NCBI GenBank assembly: GCA_945910005.1
Contig: OX246746.1
Coordinates: forward strand, 34,970,497-35,034,496
Length of the DNA: 64,000 nucleotides
Source: Isoperla grammatica
Taxonomy: Eukaryota; Arthropoda; Insecta; Plecoptera; Perlodidae
Reading direction: 5' to 3'
Under the pieces are notes generated by a model that saw only the letters and a list, made by a program, of their open reading frames with translations, was not told the DNA's origin and made no database searches. Numbering within the stretch: the stretch's first letter is position 1; the number at the start of each line of letters is the position of its first letter. The translations under genes were made by a program, and so were the position numbers. Positions 10,378-23,724 of the stretch are shown piece by piece.

Positions 10378-12957
10378 GTGTATGTTTAAAGATATCATTT
10401 TTCAATGTAGCTTAGTAGGTGCTCGATTGCCCCGGTATAATTATGCCGGTCACTGAAGTGGGTTGGAAGTTTGAAACCAAAGCATTAATGCATGTTTTCT
10501 TAACAATTACGTTTTGAGAGCCAGTGTTTCTTTTTATACACGGCAACGGGAAGAATAAGATTTTTAATTGGTTTTCGTATGGAGTTGATGCTTTTGTACA
10601 GTAAACCAAAAATAAATTGCTTCTGTGAAACATTACTTTAACATATATCTCATAGTGAGTTGACGAGTTTCAAACCAGTTGAGCTGCTTGCCAGTATATG
10701 TCAGTATGGGTGTAAAGGGTTGATGCTGCGCTGTATCTTAAAGCAAAACTACGCCACACCCAACCCTGCCCCTCCAAATATACAGTTGTTTTAAACACAG
10801 ATTTCTAAACTCAAAGATGGGAGTAAGATAAGGACTTAACTGAGTGAAAAGGGCGAAAAAGTAGCCTCACTAACCATCTATTCATCTTACACTAAAGTTG
10901 TCTTCACTGGAACCCATGGGTCACGGTGAAACATCACCACACGAGTTGTCTTGGGAGCTCGAGTATCTTTCCTCTCTAACATTGTGAAAGAAGTAAACTT
11001 CATTGACCTTTCGAGAAAACTTCATATTATAAAAGATCGAAGAGCCATTTTGTTGCCGTTTTTGCCTGCCTTGTTGTCGGGGCACTCGGCGTCCGGCTTT
11101 ACAACCAACTTTAGCATTATGTTTAGCTAAAGTTGATTTCTAGTGTTTGTAATGTGTTATTCACTTATTCATAATGATATACAATGACTTTAACAATTAT
11201 TTCCCGCCATCATTTCGACCCGTAGTCCTGCTCGCCGCAACCCTTATTTTTAAATTAATTTTTAACAAATTTTCGGTCACGGCCACGTGGCCTCGGTTAC
11301 ATTGGTTACATTGGTAAACCCTGCTTGAGGTGAGTAACATAGTTAGATAGATAGAGCGGGTAAAGTAGCAACATCAATCGATTCCTAGTTCTACAAAACC
11401 CTCACATGATAATATCGTAATATCATCAATCTCTCTGAGCCAATAAACAACATTGACTCTAAGAACATCTGCCTACAAACATGGTTTTGTACACCACCTT
11501 CCGCCGGTAATGGTGATGGATCCATTTACATATTATTGAGTCCAACAAGTTGTTCTCGAACAACGGTTCTCGAATGAAGATGGTATGACTCAAATATCTA
11601 CATTGTGTTATCATGTCTCCTTATAGCATGGAACCTGTATACAAGGGGTAATTGTTTATATTGGCCCTTTGGGTGTTAAATAAAATGCAAAGATCGATGC
11701 CATCAAACGTATCTTTATGTGGTCTGCATATATCATTGCTTGGTGTGTCAGAATAACATCTAAATTTTTATACATCGTGCTCGAGGCCATAAATAAGTCT
11801 TATCGTAGTGCGACGTCAATAGACACTAGCCGACTTAAAGCTGGTGTTTGGAGATGTAAAGTAAACGGGGACTTTTTTGTTTTACTCAATTATTGTTCAA
11901 AACATACAGTTTTGTTTTTGTGTTGTAACAAATATGGGGTTCGTTATTGATATTATGATTTATGATTTTTTTTTATAAATACAATTAATTTCATTATCCC
12001 AACACTAGGGTAGGAAGTACAGAAACCTACATTATCAACACTACTTCGGGTTAGTTGAACCTAGTTAGTGAGGTTTTCGAAGTGTGACTCTAGCAATAAC
12101 GAGATTTGATTTGTTTGGGTACCGTAAGACCTGTTGACAAACGGGCATTTATTGCAGCTCAGTCTTATTTCAAGGGTAGAACTTACAAAGAGCGTGTTCT
12201 TTATAGGCAACTCTCTAAGCTTGGTAGCTTTCACGGGCTACAGCAATTGCGAAGTATTTAGTATTGATTATGTTTTTGTTGAACGGCCCAGTTAATGTCA
12301 AGGTCGTAGAGCGTCGGCCGCATCAGATCTATCACACCGCACATAGCCACGGTCGGATTAGGCTGTAAAGAGGGCCGCAAGGTAGAGGCGAGGTAGAATA
12401 AGAAACGATAACGAAGGCCATATGATATGAATAACGAAATAACAAAAGATGTGTTCAAGAGCCTTAGTGCGGGACGGTCAGTGGTCACCACAAAGAGGAA
12501 CAGGGGGAAAAAAGGGGACAACTCGACCGGTCGTCATTAGAGGAATCCGGTTGGAATATGAGAGCGGTGGGGGGGGGGGGGGGGGGGGGGCGTTCAGGTC
12601 GCATAGAGGACTGCCAAGTATGTAGAACAAAATATGATAGTTGAAAGAGGAATGGGGAGATAGCCATTTCAGATGAATAAAGAAATTCCAAAATATATGC
12701 ACGAGAGATCTCTTTGTGGTTCTCAACGATTGTTCGCTCACTTTACGTTTCTCGAACTTACGAATTCGCTCACTTTCCATATGACCTTTTCGACCACGTA
12801 CGTAGCACTCCCCTCCTCCCCCCCCCCCCTCACAAGCGGCAAGCACATGTTATAGAATCAATGGCTAATTGCATGACCAAGTATCGAGCCCCAGCTAGGT
12901 AAGTGGGGCCCGGTAGAAGAAAACAACGCTGTTATATAAATAAGTGTGGGTGCATGT
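10378..12957. other. No recognised gene; G22 and C12 homopolymers
   Basis: A perfect 10-bp hairpin (caactttagc / gctaaagttg) lies at about 11107-11137. Homopolymers are G at 12569-12590 and C at 12818-12829. Short ORFs here show no family signal. Confidence 0.5.
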
Positions 12958-12959
12958 GT

Positions 12960-13262
12960 AAGCCTTCACTCCGTGAGCTACCCTGGATGTACTTTACTTG
13001 GATTGTGTACACTGTACACTGTACACGCCAATCAATGCACCCGTGTGTACACTGAGCTACACTGGATGTATATGAGTTGGATTGTGTACACTGTACACTG
13101 TACACACTAATCAATGCATCCGTGTGTACACTGTACACGCTAATCAATGCACCCGTGTGTACACGGAGCTACACTGGATTATATGAGTTGGATTGTGTAC
13201 ACTGTACACCATACATTGTACACTGTACACTGTACACAGTAATCAATGCATCCGGGTGTGTT
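12960..13262. repeat. Irregular tandem repeat rich in TGTACACTGTACAC
   Basis: Three longer units share gttggattgtgtacac, then tgtacac repeats, aatcaatgca and ccgtgtgtacac. Spacing between units is irregular (79 and 111 bp), because the inner tgtacac block and a half-unit vary. The GTACAC/GTGTAC motifs are mutually palindromic, so the array can fold on itself. Confidence 0.85.
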
Positions 13263-13289
13263 TAGGCTGGATTCTTCGTTGCAATGTGG

Positions 13290-13505
13290 ACTTGGACTTA
13301 CTTGAAGGTGGACTCACTTGGAGGTGGACTCACTTGGAGGTGGACTTACGTTGTGGACTTATTTGGAGGTGGAAGTAGACTTACTTAGAGGTGGAAATGG
13401 ACTTACTTGGAGGTGGACTTACGTTGTGGACTTATTTGGAGGTGGAAGTAGACTTACTTTGTGGTGGACTTACTTAGAGGTGAAAATGGACTTACTTTGA
13501 GGTGG
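13290..13505. repeat. Minisatellite, GGAGGTGGACTTACTT-type unit
   Basis: About a dozen imperfect 16-22-bp units built on gaggtgg and acttactt lie directly after the previous array. Open frames through it are by-products of the repeat. Confidence 0.85.
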
Positions 13506-14261
13506 TTTTCTCTTCTCAATCATCCATGAACGTATATAAAAAGAAAGTAGTAATTGAAATGTTTTTAGAATGACTGACTGACTAACGTTTGTTGCTACTA
13601 GTTACTGCAGGGAGGTGTATGGCCTCCCCTGACCTCAATTCATTCAACTTGTAAAACAATTTATATAAGGAAATTACACAAAATGTGAGCTATGGCTTGA
13701 AATTTAGTTCTTGTTATTATAAATATTTTAATTATTATTGCTTCCTTATTGTTTTGTATGCATTCAGGGGGATGGGTCATGCTATTGTTCTGAATACGTT
13801 ACATTATTAAGTATATAGCAGTTCTTCAGCAACGTCTGGCTTATGCTCTTTGGACTCCTGTACTTACTTGGGAAGACGTGGGGGACGTGGGAAGACACCC
13901 TGAGGGAGGTTGTGCATTGTGAACATTTGTAGAGATCTGTTTTATGTTGAGGTTTCGAATGCTTCTATTACTCCAAATTTCTTGATCAGCCAACTCTTAT
14001 AAGTTATCTATCTCTGGAAAGTACAGAGTGAAAACACGATCGTGAAATTCAGTGTATCTACGGAAGCCAAACACATCATCATCCAGTCTGATTTCCTCAC
14101 TTACAGCGCGTATGAATCATAGCATAGCCCACACCATATTATACACATGAAAGTTTAGGCTAGCTTGAAAACAAGCTACGTCGCCTTTGTCATATGGGTA
14201 ACAGCAGTGTTCGATCGTTATTTCATTCTTGATGTTGAAAACTAATTGATTAAGTAATGGG
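13506..14261. other. No recognised feature
   Basis: AT-rich spacer with a short tgactgactgac run at about 13570. Nothing else is recognised. Confidence 0.5.
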
Positions 14262-14533
14262 GCTTAACATCTCATATTTGTGTAACAATGGCTAATCGAG
14301 ACGATGAGCGGGTGATAATGAAAATGAGGAATATGATGAAGAGAAAAGCCACATCCGAATCAGATCCATTGCACATCGCGTGGGTCGTCATACGGGAGTC
14401 CAGCAAGGGAGGGCAGGGCCAAGTGGGAGGAGAAATCTTCAGTAGGACAATGGGGGGGGGGTCTCCTTTCGTCGCCACTTACGGCTAGCAGAGTCACTCT
14501 GGGCCAATTCTTCCTCGGGCCCGTACGGGCCGT
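14262..14533 (-). mobile_element. SINE-like element with internal homopolymer (copy 1)
   Basis: The reverse strand matches 42014-42302 along its full length: acggcccgt at the start, gactctgct..cg..aggcgacgaaagg, a homopolymer, ccacttggccctgccc, gatgtggctttt, and a tail with cacccgctcatcgtct and a gacgttaa-type end. In this copy the homopolymer is G10 on the plus strand (14452-14461). I see no clear pol III boxes in the head. The tail resembles that of the tRNA-headed element at 25244. Confidence 0.75.
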
Positions 14534-15867
14534 TGAAAACTAGAGTCTTATGTTACTACTGAATATAATTTTTTCTGCTACCAGCCAATTGCCTATTTTT
14601 GGCATTTGTTTTTCATGTATAGGCCTACCTTCAAAATTGTAGGAGTAACAAATTTATGAAATAACCGGGAATTTTAATAATTTCTCCGTCTTCTATTCAA
14701 TTTGTATATTTGATCTTTGAATCTTCAATACAAATAATACCAACCATGAGATTTACAATATTCTTTTTTCAAACTTAAAAAAAAAATTTGTTTTCACCTA
14801 AAATATGTTAAACGAAATCTTTTTAACACCCCTGTAAAATCTACCACGGGTAGAACTCGTGAAAATGTCAGAATGGGTTAAACATGCACCAATTAAATTA
14901 GATTGGGCCCATTAATTAAATTAGGAAGATAATGGAGTTGCCTACCAACAGAATGAACAGTTTTAGTGGCGAGCGAGCAGCCTGTAACGTCATGAAATAG
15001 GTTGCCAGTGGCGAGGCGTGACATTCAAACTCAGGCATGCAGCATAAAGGCTTCTATAACAGATGCGTGGTGGTGAACTTTAATTTTACCTTTTTCATTT
15101 AATCGGCTCATTATTAATTCGTAGGTGAATGTCTAGCTCTATATCGATTGAAGACTTTCCAAATTCTTAGTTCTATCATCAAAATTGTTATTCTATTCAT
15201 AATTTCTTCGTCAACAATCCACGGATGTACATTTAAATAAGACTATACCGCTATACTTGTTGCGGGGATCATGAGCTAATGAACTACTTGCAAGCGAGAA
15301 GCCTCATCGACGACAGTGGCACGAAGGGTGGCACTTGACATTATGCAAATTGAGTTGCGCGCATTTTCACTTTCTACTTTCCCTTTTACCGTTCCCCCCT
15401 AAAGTGTAGAGCCTTGCAGACACCGATAACAAAGTGTGTATATGGGTGCGTACACGGCAACACGTGGGGTAAGCCCAGCCTCGACACCTGATTGCATTAA
15501 TACGACGATCGAGGGATTTTACATCTATGTTATACATCACAATTCTTATATGTAAATGAGGTTTTTTAACTTTACTGACATATAATGAGTACAAGGGTTA
15601 TGTAACATAGAGGTTTATAAACAGGAATTCCTGGAAAAATGAATTATATTTTAGGGTTAACACACAATGTCTAAATCATAGCTTAGAATAGTTAACTTGG
15701 GGGACAAAAATAACCAAGAGACTTCCCCGCAGATGTGACGCTCTTGCTGACAACACACTGCTTGCAGTGATACAATTGAAGTTCCATTGGTATAGATGAA
15801 AAGTGATCGCAGAAAAATAAATTTAAACTGAATGTTGTTAAAACAAAGAGCTGGCGAATAACATCAT
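14534..15867. other. No recognised feature
   Basis: AT-rich sequence. Two fragments resembling hAT ends (tagtggcgag at 14965 and cagtggcgaggcg at 15007) have no matching partner end that I can find. Confidence 0.45.
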
Positions 15868-15875
15868 CATTGGCC

Positions 15876-16166
15876 AGTGGCGTATTCACGTGATGGAGGG
15901 GGGGAAACATAAACCCCATTTCGCGAATGAATAATGGAAAATTAACGTTTAGCTTTCAATAAAGAAAATATTTTTTTAAATACCAAAAACTATGTAAAAC
16001 GCACAGAATTGCACCAAATTTAACTTGACGAGACATTTTTTCTGCGGGGCAAGCCCCCCGGACCCCCACTAATGTTTCGGTTCCGCTTTCTATATTATGA
16101 GCATTGTTACCTTTGATATGAGTTGAACCCCCCTCCCCCTTTCCCAAATTCCTGGATACGCCACTG
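15876..16166. mobile_element. hAT-like non-autonomous element with perfect 8-bp TSD
   Basis: The 291-bp element starts cagtggcgtat and ends ggatacgccactg. The 8-bp direct repeats tcattggc lie immediately outside (15868-15875 and 16167-16174). An 8-bp TSD with CAGTGGCG-type ends is the hAT signature. A cggggcaagccccccgg hairpin-like block lies inside. It has no transposase. Confidence 0.9.
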
Positions 16167-16711
16167 TCATTGGCAATGAAACACAAAGTGCACAATAAAT
16201 GTTCGGATGAATAAGGTTTCTGACCTACCGTGATGTGGCACTGTGCATGCTTTAAGACTGAGGCGTGCTAAGATTACGCAACAAACTGTATATCAAATGG
16301 TCTACTTTAATTTTGTATTTAAAAATTATAATTTGTTTCATTGATTATTACTCAGTGGAAAATATGATTTGACTATGAGTATAACTTAGTTGATAATACG
16401 GAACATATTTAGCATCTGTCAGTCATCAATAACCAGCCTGTGGTGATTGTTGATACTTCTAACGAGGAAGAGTATCGTAAGAGTTGATCCAAACACAGGC
16501 AAATTTAATTTTTGTCTCAAAATGCCAAGAATACAACGTTAAACTTAATCTCAATCGGTATGAGAAAACCTTGTTTTTAGTTACGATTGTGATCACCGAT
16601 TTAGCGTTTAACTCTGTTTTTACATAGCTGTAACGGCGTTCTTGACATCCAGGACATTAGCTTCGTCTCTGGAACTGCAAATGTAGCTGCCCTGGACTAT
16701 TCTACTTCACG
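16167..16711. other. No recognised feature
   Basis: AT-rich spacer between the hAT element and the SINE. Nothing is seen. Confidence 0.5.
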
Positions 16712-16969
16712 ATAGAGGTGGCTCAGCGGTATAAGACGCGACACTATAGTTTGCAAGGTCGCCAGTTCGATTCCGGCTACCGGTAGTTCTGACTGAAGGT
16801 TTTTCCGAGGTTTTCCTCAGTGTAAAGGCGAATGCTGGGACTGAGTCATACTATCAGCCCTACATCCTTCCCAACTCTCCAAACACCCTGATATATCTAG
16901 TTAGTCACCTGAGGAGGGGCACATAAGATAAAGCTGGTGTGCATCCTATAACAGGGATTCCTACGAAAC
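16712..16969 (+). mobile_element. tRNA-headed SINE, full length
   Basis: The head reads ggtggctcagcgg (A-box-like) and ggttcgattcc-type (here agttcgattccgg) B box. It is followed by a central block ccgaggttttcctcag..aggcgaatgctggga and a conserved tail ctagttagtcacctga, aaagctggtgtgca, ending ggattcctacgaaa. The same layout recurs at 28798, 30811, 32283, 34512/35351 and 42475. It would be transcribed by RNA polymerase III and mobilised by a LINE in trans. Confidence 0.9.
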
Positions 16970-17854
16970 ATTAATTCATTATTATTCTACCCCGGACTTA
17001 GGTTATGCATTTTTTCATAACAACGTTTAGACACGGAGTACTTCGTAGTGTTTGGAGAATAATGCAATTCATAAAGTAACATTGCTTTTTATTGTTTATA
17101 CTGTATTTGTTTTATAAAAGAGTTCATACTGATTTGTGTATTAGATATCTTTTGACTAAGACCAAGACTCAGATCGCTTAGAATTCAACAATCTAGGTTA
17201 AGAGTCTGCTACACAAATAATATGAATTTACGTTTCTTTATTCGTATCTATATAACGACATTCAATTTGGAAGCTTCAGAAGTATGCTGAACTAATCATT
17301 ATCAACATACGAGTATTCTCAACAAAGGATTGAAAATGTGTTAGGTTTGGATCAAGTTAAACATTCGCGACATTATTGAAATTGTGCTATTTAATTGAAA
17401 CACAATCAATTTTGAATCATTTTTGGGGAAATCTGTAGATCTTGGTAATATGTACATCAGCATAATTTTCATATTATATTGTTAAAAAATGTTATTGTAA
17501 ACAAAGAAACCATGAACTTTAAACCCAGCAACGCCAATTCGGTGCAATAACTCACGATTTAACGTTGTAAAAACTATCTGCTATGCACTCAATACGATCA
17601 CACATATTACAACATGTTAAGACATACATACAACATTGTTTGGCCATAAGGGTATCCATGCGTGCGCGCCTTTGCGTGGATTTACCTATGCGTGTAGCTA
17701 TGATAATCATTAAAGCGGGCTCAAATTATAACTTAAAAGGATCGAAATTGAAATACATTGATAATTCACGTTTTAACCGGCGAAAAACCGAAATAGCTCT
17801 ATTATTGAAATATGCCATTGATAGATAGGTAATAAATGCAAGCAAGATACTTAC
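16970..17854. other. No recognised feature
   Basis: AT-rich. An 81-codon ORF (17583-17828) has no recognisable family. Confidence 0.45.
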
Positions 17855-18060
17855 ATTTGTCAGAGTAAGTTCTATCTGCGAGTCGGTTAGTTTGCCATGT
17901 AGTTATCACTTGTTGAGATGAGGATGATAAGTGAACGCGTGCAGCTAGCTACCACCTCGAGACTGAGCGCCTCTGCGGTACTGAATGCACGGCCCGTATT
18001 GATCGCACGCTCTTTAGCTCCATAGTCTATCCTCTAGCCGCATCGGGTCTCACACTTAGC
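17855..18060 (-). promoter_or_regulatory. Possible minus-strand first exon and promoter region
   Basis: A consensus donor (gtaagtatc, 17846-17854) on the minus strand lies just downstream of a GC-richer patch (17930-18060) that stands out from the AT-rich flanks. The intervening sequence has one ATG that stops after three codons, so it could only be 5' untranslated. No TATA box is evident. Low confidence. Confidence 0.25.
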
Positions 18061-18087
18061 TCTGCCTATCGTACGACAATACACAGC

Positions 18088-18187
18088 AAATAATAATAGA
18101 AATAATAATAATAATTGTGATAAAAATAATAAAAATAGTTATAATAATAATACAAATAATAATAAACATGATAATAATAATGATTAA

Positions 18188-18218
<31 letters not shown>

Positions 18219-18221
18219 AAA
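18088..18221. repeat. AAT-rich imperfect microsatellite
   Basis: Runs of aataataat are interrupted by single substitutions. Confidence 0.9.
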
Positions 18222-18570
18222 AGCATATTACGGTTAGTCTTTAGGTTGTGTCTCAGTAATACAAATTGGCAAAGCTATAGCAGCATTTACAAGCCGAACA
18301 TGGGTAGCGAAATCCTGACCACCAACACAGCGAGAGGTACTCATGAAATTATTCGCGACCCGTGAAAGTCCGAAACAGCTATAATGTGTTTCATTCCTTG
18401 ACAAATTATCGCTACCACATATATCGGTTGACAGTACAGCACGACGAGCGTTTAAAGCAATACCTGCCACCCAGAGAAATTTCCATTCACAATTTCCTTA
18501 CGCATACTTTCAAACTTTTCTAAATTTCTAAACGTTCATAAATATTATTTCCCTTATAATGCGATAACCA

Positions 18571-18759
18571 GGGGAACTATTCCTGAAAGTTGTCCCACAG
18601 TCACAATACCCACATTAAGGTATATCTGTGTGGTTGTCACTAGCTATTGATGATTGAGTGTTTTCCACGCGGTCCGCCACAGCAATCAGCCAATAGTAAG
18701 TGATAACCACGTAGATATCACTTAAAGTGAGTATTGTCAACTTTCAGAAATAGCCCCCC
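18571..18759. repeat. Foldback element, 189 bp
   Basis: The left arm gggg..ctatt.ctgaaagttg pairs with the right arm caactttcagaaatagcccc. Matching inner blocks are tatct.tgtggtt.tcact and the reverse strand of agtgataaccacgtagata. Almost the whole element folds into one hairpin. No TSD is clear. Confidence 0.7.
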
Positions 18760-20125
18760 AGACATTAAAAAAATAACATAACATTATGATAACCAGCAAA
18801 AGTGTAATAATGTTTGTCCACAAACTCAGTTACAGCAATTGATCAGTGGGAGACATATTATACTATACCATATGTTCTGAGCTTATCATTGCTGTGACAG
18901 CTCCAAAGGCGTCGGTTGCATAAACCAGCATCATAAGATACATTTAAATCAATTTTCGAAGTTAAAAAACGCCAATCAGAACCAGGAATCGAACCATTGA
19001 CCTTCTGCATGGGAGGGGGGGGGGGGGGGGGGGGGACAATACACCTTCAAGGGAAACGAGCCACACATACAAATAAGATGCATTTGCCTTTGCAAGTCTC
19101 GCATGTTTTGGGTCAAATTGATACTACACAGATTCCAGTAAGTTCAAAAAGCACTTAAGCAACAGATGCATCATACATAAGCAGCGATAAAATTTGTCAC
19201 AAAAAAGTGGTGGAGCTCAGTGATGATTTGGCACCCCTTCTCCCCCCCCCCCCCCCTCCTCCCAAATACAAGAGTTTTAAAGAGACAATAAGGTGCAATT
19301 TTCTGTGCTACATTTTGAGTGAAACATTTTTAACACAAGTTTTAACAAACTCATACTGAAACAAGTTTTCCGTGGACCTCTTACTACTGATTTAACGGAC
19401 AACTGGTCTATTGCTATAGTTTTTCAGTGGGACTTGTTCGTTTATTTAAATAGTAATGGGTTTTAGGTTTATTTCACACTATGTGTACTTAACTATTTGT
19501 TGAAATAAAGATATGTCATGGTATTTAAAAACATGTACAAGTTAGGAAGGCAATAAAACATTTGATGTGTAGAAAAAAAATAATAAAAAGTACCGGTACG
19601 GCGCTCCAGTACGCTCCGGCCCACTTTCATCACTGCAGGTAGGGTATATAGGTGAATGAAGGGCTCCGAAGTAGGACGGTTACCATCTTCATCACGCAAC
19701 CGAGCCATGCAAACACTTGCGTTTTCGTTACACCCCGCTCCACGCACGGGATGGCTGTGCCACGTGACTCCTGAGCCAGCCTTCTCTGCACGCACAGCTC
19801 ACTCAAACACCAACAAACAGCGAACAAAGTCAAAAACCAAATCCATAACGATGAAAAGTTGTTCCGTCTTTTTCAAATCAATGTTCAGCTGAAGCGAGTT
19901 ACGCCGACCGGTAAGCGTTCTGAAATGAGTTGGGCTGGGTGTTTGTAAAGAGTGGATGGATTCATTCCCGCGCTCTGCATGGGATATATATCGAGCCAGA
20001 CTCGATTCATCGTTTTGATGACACGATTTACCCCATGTGCCAAACTGCTTTATTATTCGTACTGAAAACGTTGACCTCGTGAGTCGCAAACATGGATTAA
20101 TTGGCCCTTAAAAACATCTTTTACT
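18760..20125. other. No gene recognised; G-run, C-run and tRNA-like relic
   Basis: A G-run covers about 19014-19035 and a C-run about 19242-19257. On the minus strand at 18980-19010, ggttcgattcctgg is a B-box-like T-arm relic without a head. The patch 19590-19930 is GC-richer, with a gggtatataggtg TATA-like stretch at 19632. A 78-codon ORF there is not recognised. Confidence 0.45.
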
Positions 20126-20580
<455 letters not shown>

Positions 20581-20705
20581 ATGTACTAGATTTGATAGCA
20601 TTTACGAATACCACAAAAACCACTGTGTATATTATAGATATAAGTTTCTATAGGTTTGCAAGTTTAGGCAGGTTTAGGATGTCACCTTCATGTAATATTA
20701 CCTAA

Positions 20706-20900
20706 GGCCGCGCGCGAACAAAGAAAGCTGGTTACCAGCGCTGAAGACGTCATGAATGTCAACATGCTTTCAAGTGCCAGCTATGCACAATAGAAGCAGG
20801 TTCCGGCTTGCCACCATTCTGTTTTCCTCAATGAAATAAATCCGTTTTCCCACGCCTGTCACCAGTAAGCGGGTAACCAGCGTTCTTTGTGTGCGCACCC
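20706..20900. mobile_element. PIF/Harbinger-like MITE, TAA target duplication
   Basis: The left end gg..gcgcgcgaacaaagaaagctggttacc pairs with the right end (reverse strand gggtgcgcacacaaagaacgctggttacc). TAA lies on both sides (20703-20705 and 20901-20903). Three-base TWA duplications with G-rich ends fit Harbinger-type elements. It has 195 bp and no ORF. Confidence 0.65.
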
Positions 20901-20903
20901 TAA

Positions 20904-22020
20904 CGCAGGAATATGTTCGCAATAAAGAAATGAAATGTTTAAATTGTTTGACTGTAAATTAAATTGTAGAGTTGTAATCATTGGCCTGTATCTGTTAATT
21001 ATCAGTTTTATAACTGAATATGAGACAAATAAATACATACGTATATGTATCTATCGGATTGGACAAATAATTCTGAAATGTTTGTATAATTGGCTGTTCG
21101 TTGTAGGTTATCGGTGAATATCGTCGCATGCAGTATGATCCTTTCAGAACACACCCGTCTGTTCCTAACGATAAATACTGTCTGCCGCTTGGAAAACAGT
21201 CATAATTGCCTGGTACACGATTGATAACAGACGAAACAGTGCACATCACTTACTAGGTGATTTGAATAAAATTTGCTTTTTGGCTGTTGGTGAGATGAGG
21301 CAAATTTTATACAAATACGTGTGTGTGTGTCCTTTGCGTGGCAAGAAACAAGAACCCAGCATTATTCATATACCTTTATTATTGAAACCCTGCATTACTC
21401 GTGTGGGGTATGTTAACCCCGTACTTCAACATGTATCGCTTCTCAATGGTTTTCAACATTTTCTGCCACCTCCTTCTCAGTATTCTCAAATTAATCCATC
21501 TGTGAAGTTTCTGCGATTAAATATCAAGCAGAGTTTGTATACTTTTAGCACAGATAAAATATTAAAATTGAAGATGAAAAAATTTAAAACAAAATGTGGA
21601 AAAGTTTTAAAAATTACTTTTCTTGAATGAAATGTTCACAGTATAATAGCACAAGAATTAGACAATGATATAAAGTAAAGTTCAAAATAAAATAATAAAT
21701 TCTACCACGCAATTATTGAAATTTTCAATTCTTCTATAAATTGAATGTGAAATATGAATAGTTTTAATAAAATACAAATTTCAGCAATATATTATTTTGT
21801 CTCTATTTTTATCTTATAAAATAGACAGTATCAGCTCATTCCATTGAGCTAAAATAAGCTAGTCCGAGATCCGAACATTGAGTTTGAAGATACAGGTAGG
21901 CATAATTCAGTTTGAGGTTATATAACATATACCCTACGCGAGTACTGGCATTTATAAAATACTATTGAGTAATGCAGGGTTAATAAGAAATATTCACATT
22001 CAATAAACAAAATGTGTTTT
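20904..22020. other. No recognised feature
   Basis: AT-rich sequence with ORFs up to 122 codons (21262-21630). The long ORF is Lys/Leu-rich without recognisable domains and has no splice or promoter context. Confidence 0.45.
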
Positions 22021-22640
22021 CTCCAGGTATGCTGACTAGTTACTAGTAACTAGTAACTACCTGAGACTCTTGAACCCGGCACCTCCACCATTATGTTTTA
22101 TCCAGGTATGCTGACTAGTAACTAGTAACTAGTAACTAGTAACTAGTAACTAGTAACTCGTAACTACCCGAGACTCTTGAACCCGGCACCTCCACCATTA
22201 TGTTTTATCCAGGTATGCTGACTAGTAACTAGTAACTAGTAACTAGTAACTACTAACTAGTAACTAGTAACTACCTGAGACTCTTGAACCCGGCACCTCC
22301 ACCATTATGTTTTCTCCAGGTATGCTGACAAGTAACTAGTAACTAGTAACTAGTAACTACCCGAGACTCTTGTACCCGGCAGCTCCACCATTATGTTTTC
22401 CCCAGGTATGCTGACTAGTAACTAGTAACTAGTAACTAGTAACTAGTAACTAGTAACTACCCGAGACTCTTGAACCCGGCACCTCCACCATTATGTTTTA
22501 TCCAGGTATGCTGACTAGTAACTAGTAACTAGTAACTAGTAACTAGTAACTAGTAACTAGTAACTAGTAACTAGTAACTAGTAACTACTAACTACCCGAG
22601 ACTCTAGAACCCGGCAGCTCCACCATTATGTTTTCTCCAG
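22021..22640. repeat. Compound satellite: constant block plus variable (TAACTAG)n
   Basis: Seven units each contain a constant block ending in cccggcacctccaccat, then tatgtttt and ccaggtatgctgac. Each is followed by a run of ctagtaa heptamers whose number varies from about three to ten. Variants ctcgtaa and ctactaa occur once or twice. The constant block shares its core with the 41-bp satellite at 56381. Confidence 0.95.
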
Positions 22641-23724
22641 CTGTTGTTTTCATCGGTGCAGTTAATAGTCACGTTTATCAGATGTGGTTTTTGCACGTAA
22701 ACATGATGTATGAAGGGATGCTAGCCTATATAGTACCAGTTACTTAATATTATCCCTGCAAAATTAAACGATAGCCATTAAAAATCCTATTTGCTTCGAC
22801 AAATGGTCGCTGAATGTTCCCAACAAACGCGTTTATGTGATAAATGTGTATCACAACACCATCACCCTGCCACTCACTAACCTACTGCCAGAAACATATG
22901 GAAAACAGGTTAGCCGTGTGTTGTTTATCCCGGCTCTGACGGCCATGATGGTCGCGACGGTGGCGCGCCTACATCTCGATTTAAAGACGAATAACGGGTA
23001 TTCATACGAAAAACTTTTATTATTTCTTAAATTGAGAACTTGTAACGTGAAAAGTGACTATTTCGTGGGAACTTGGAACGAATTTTACGTTCCTTTGTAA
23101 GTTTCTTTCACCGTCGAAATCCCGCCGAATTCCAGTATACCTGATAGCGTAAACTTCAGTATAAAAAATCTCCTTGGGCCTTCCCGTGTTTTCGAAAGTG
23201 GTGCTACCCCCTTAATTCTCATAATCCGAGTGATGGAAGCGGATGGAGACCGGGCGAGTCCGCGAGTGATAATTAGAACAATTAGATAGAAATTTGTTTT
23301 AAAATAAACGTGAAAAGAACGTCTCAATTCCTTTTTAAGCAAAAGTAACTTAACTTTTCAAATTTTATTTTTTGGAAGAACTTGCCCAAGACTGTCTGCG
23401 TCCAATAAAAGTACTCAGACATATCGGCCATTGATGCCACAGCGCTCCTTGTGACATTCTTCCATAAGTGAACTTAATCATTGAAGAAGTAAAAGTATGA
23501 AACTCTAGGGGCGGGTATCAAAGAGTGGCGGACTAGCTATGAGCCAAACAATATTGACCTGACTTTACTGGACATCAAGGCTGCTTCGATTGAAACTCCT
23601 CTAATAATACCAAGTGAGGTAGTTTCTATTTTAATTAAAAATGTCAGTCAACTGGAGTTTTCAAAATTTTGAAATTAGTTTTATGTACCAAGTTTAACTC
23701 ATATAAGCGCGTCAGATTCAACAC
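22641..23724. other. No recognised gene
   Basis: An 87-codon plus-strand ORF (22837-23100) and an 85-codon minus ORF (23085-23342) overlap slightly. Neither has a recognisable domain. The patch 22920-22980 is GC-richer. Confidence 0.4.

Noticed and set aside
16712..16790. Functional tRNA gene in the SINE head
   Set aside because: Acceptor and anticodon arms do not fold properly and the unit recurs with a SINE body.
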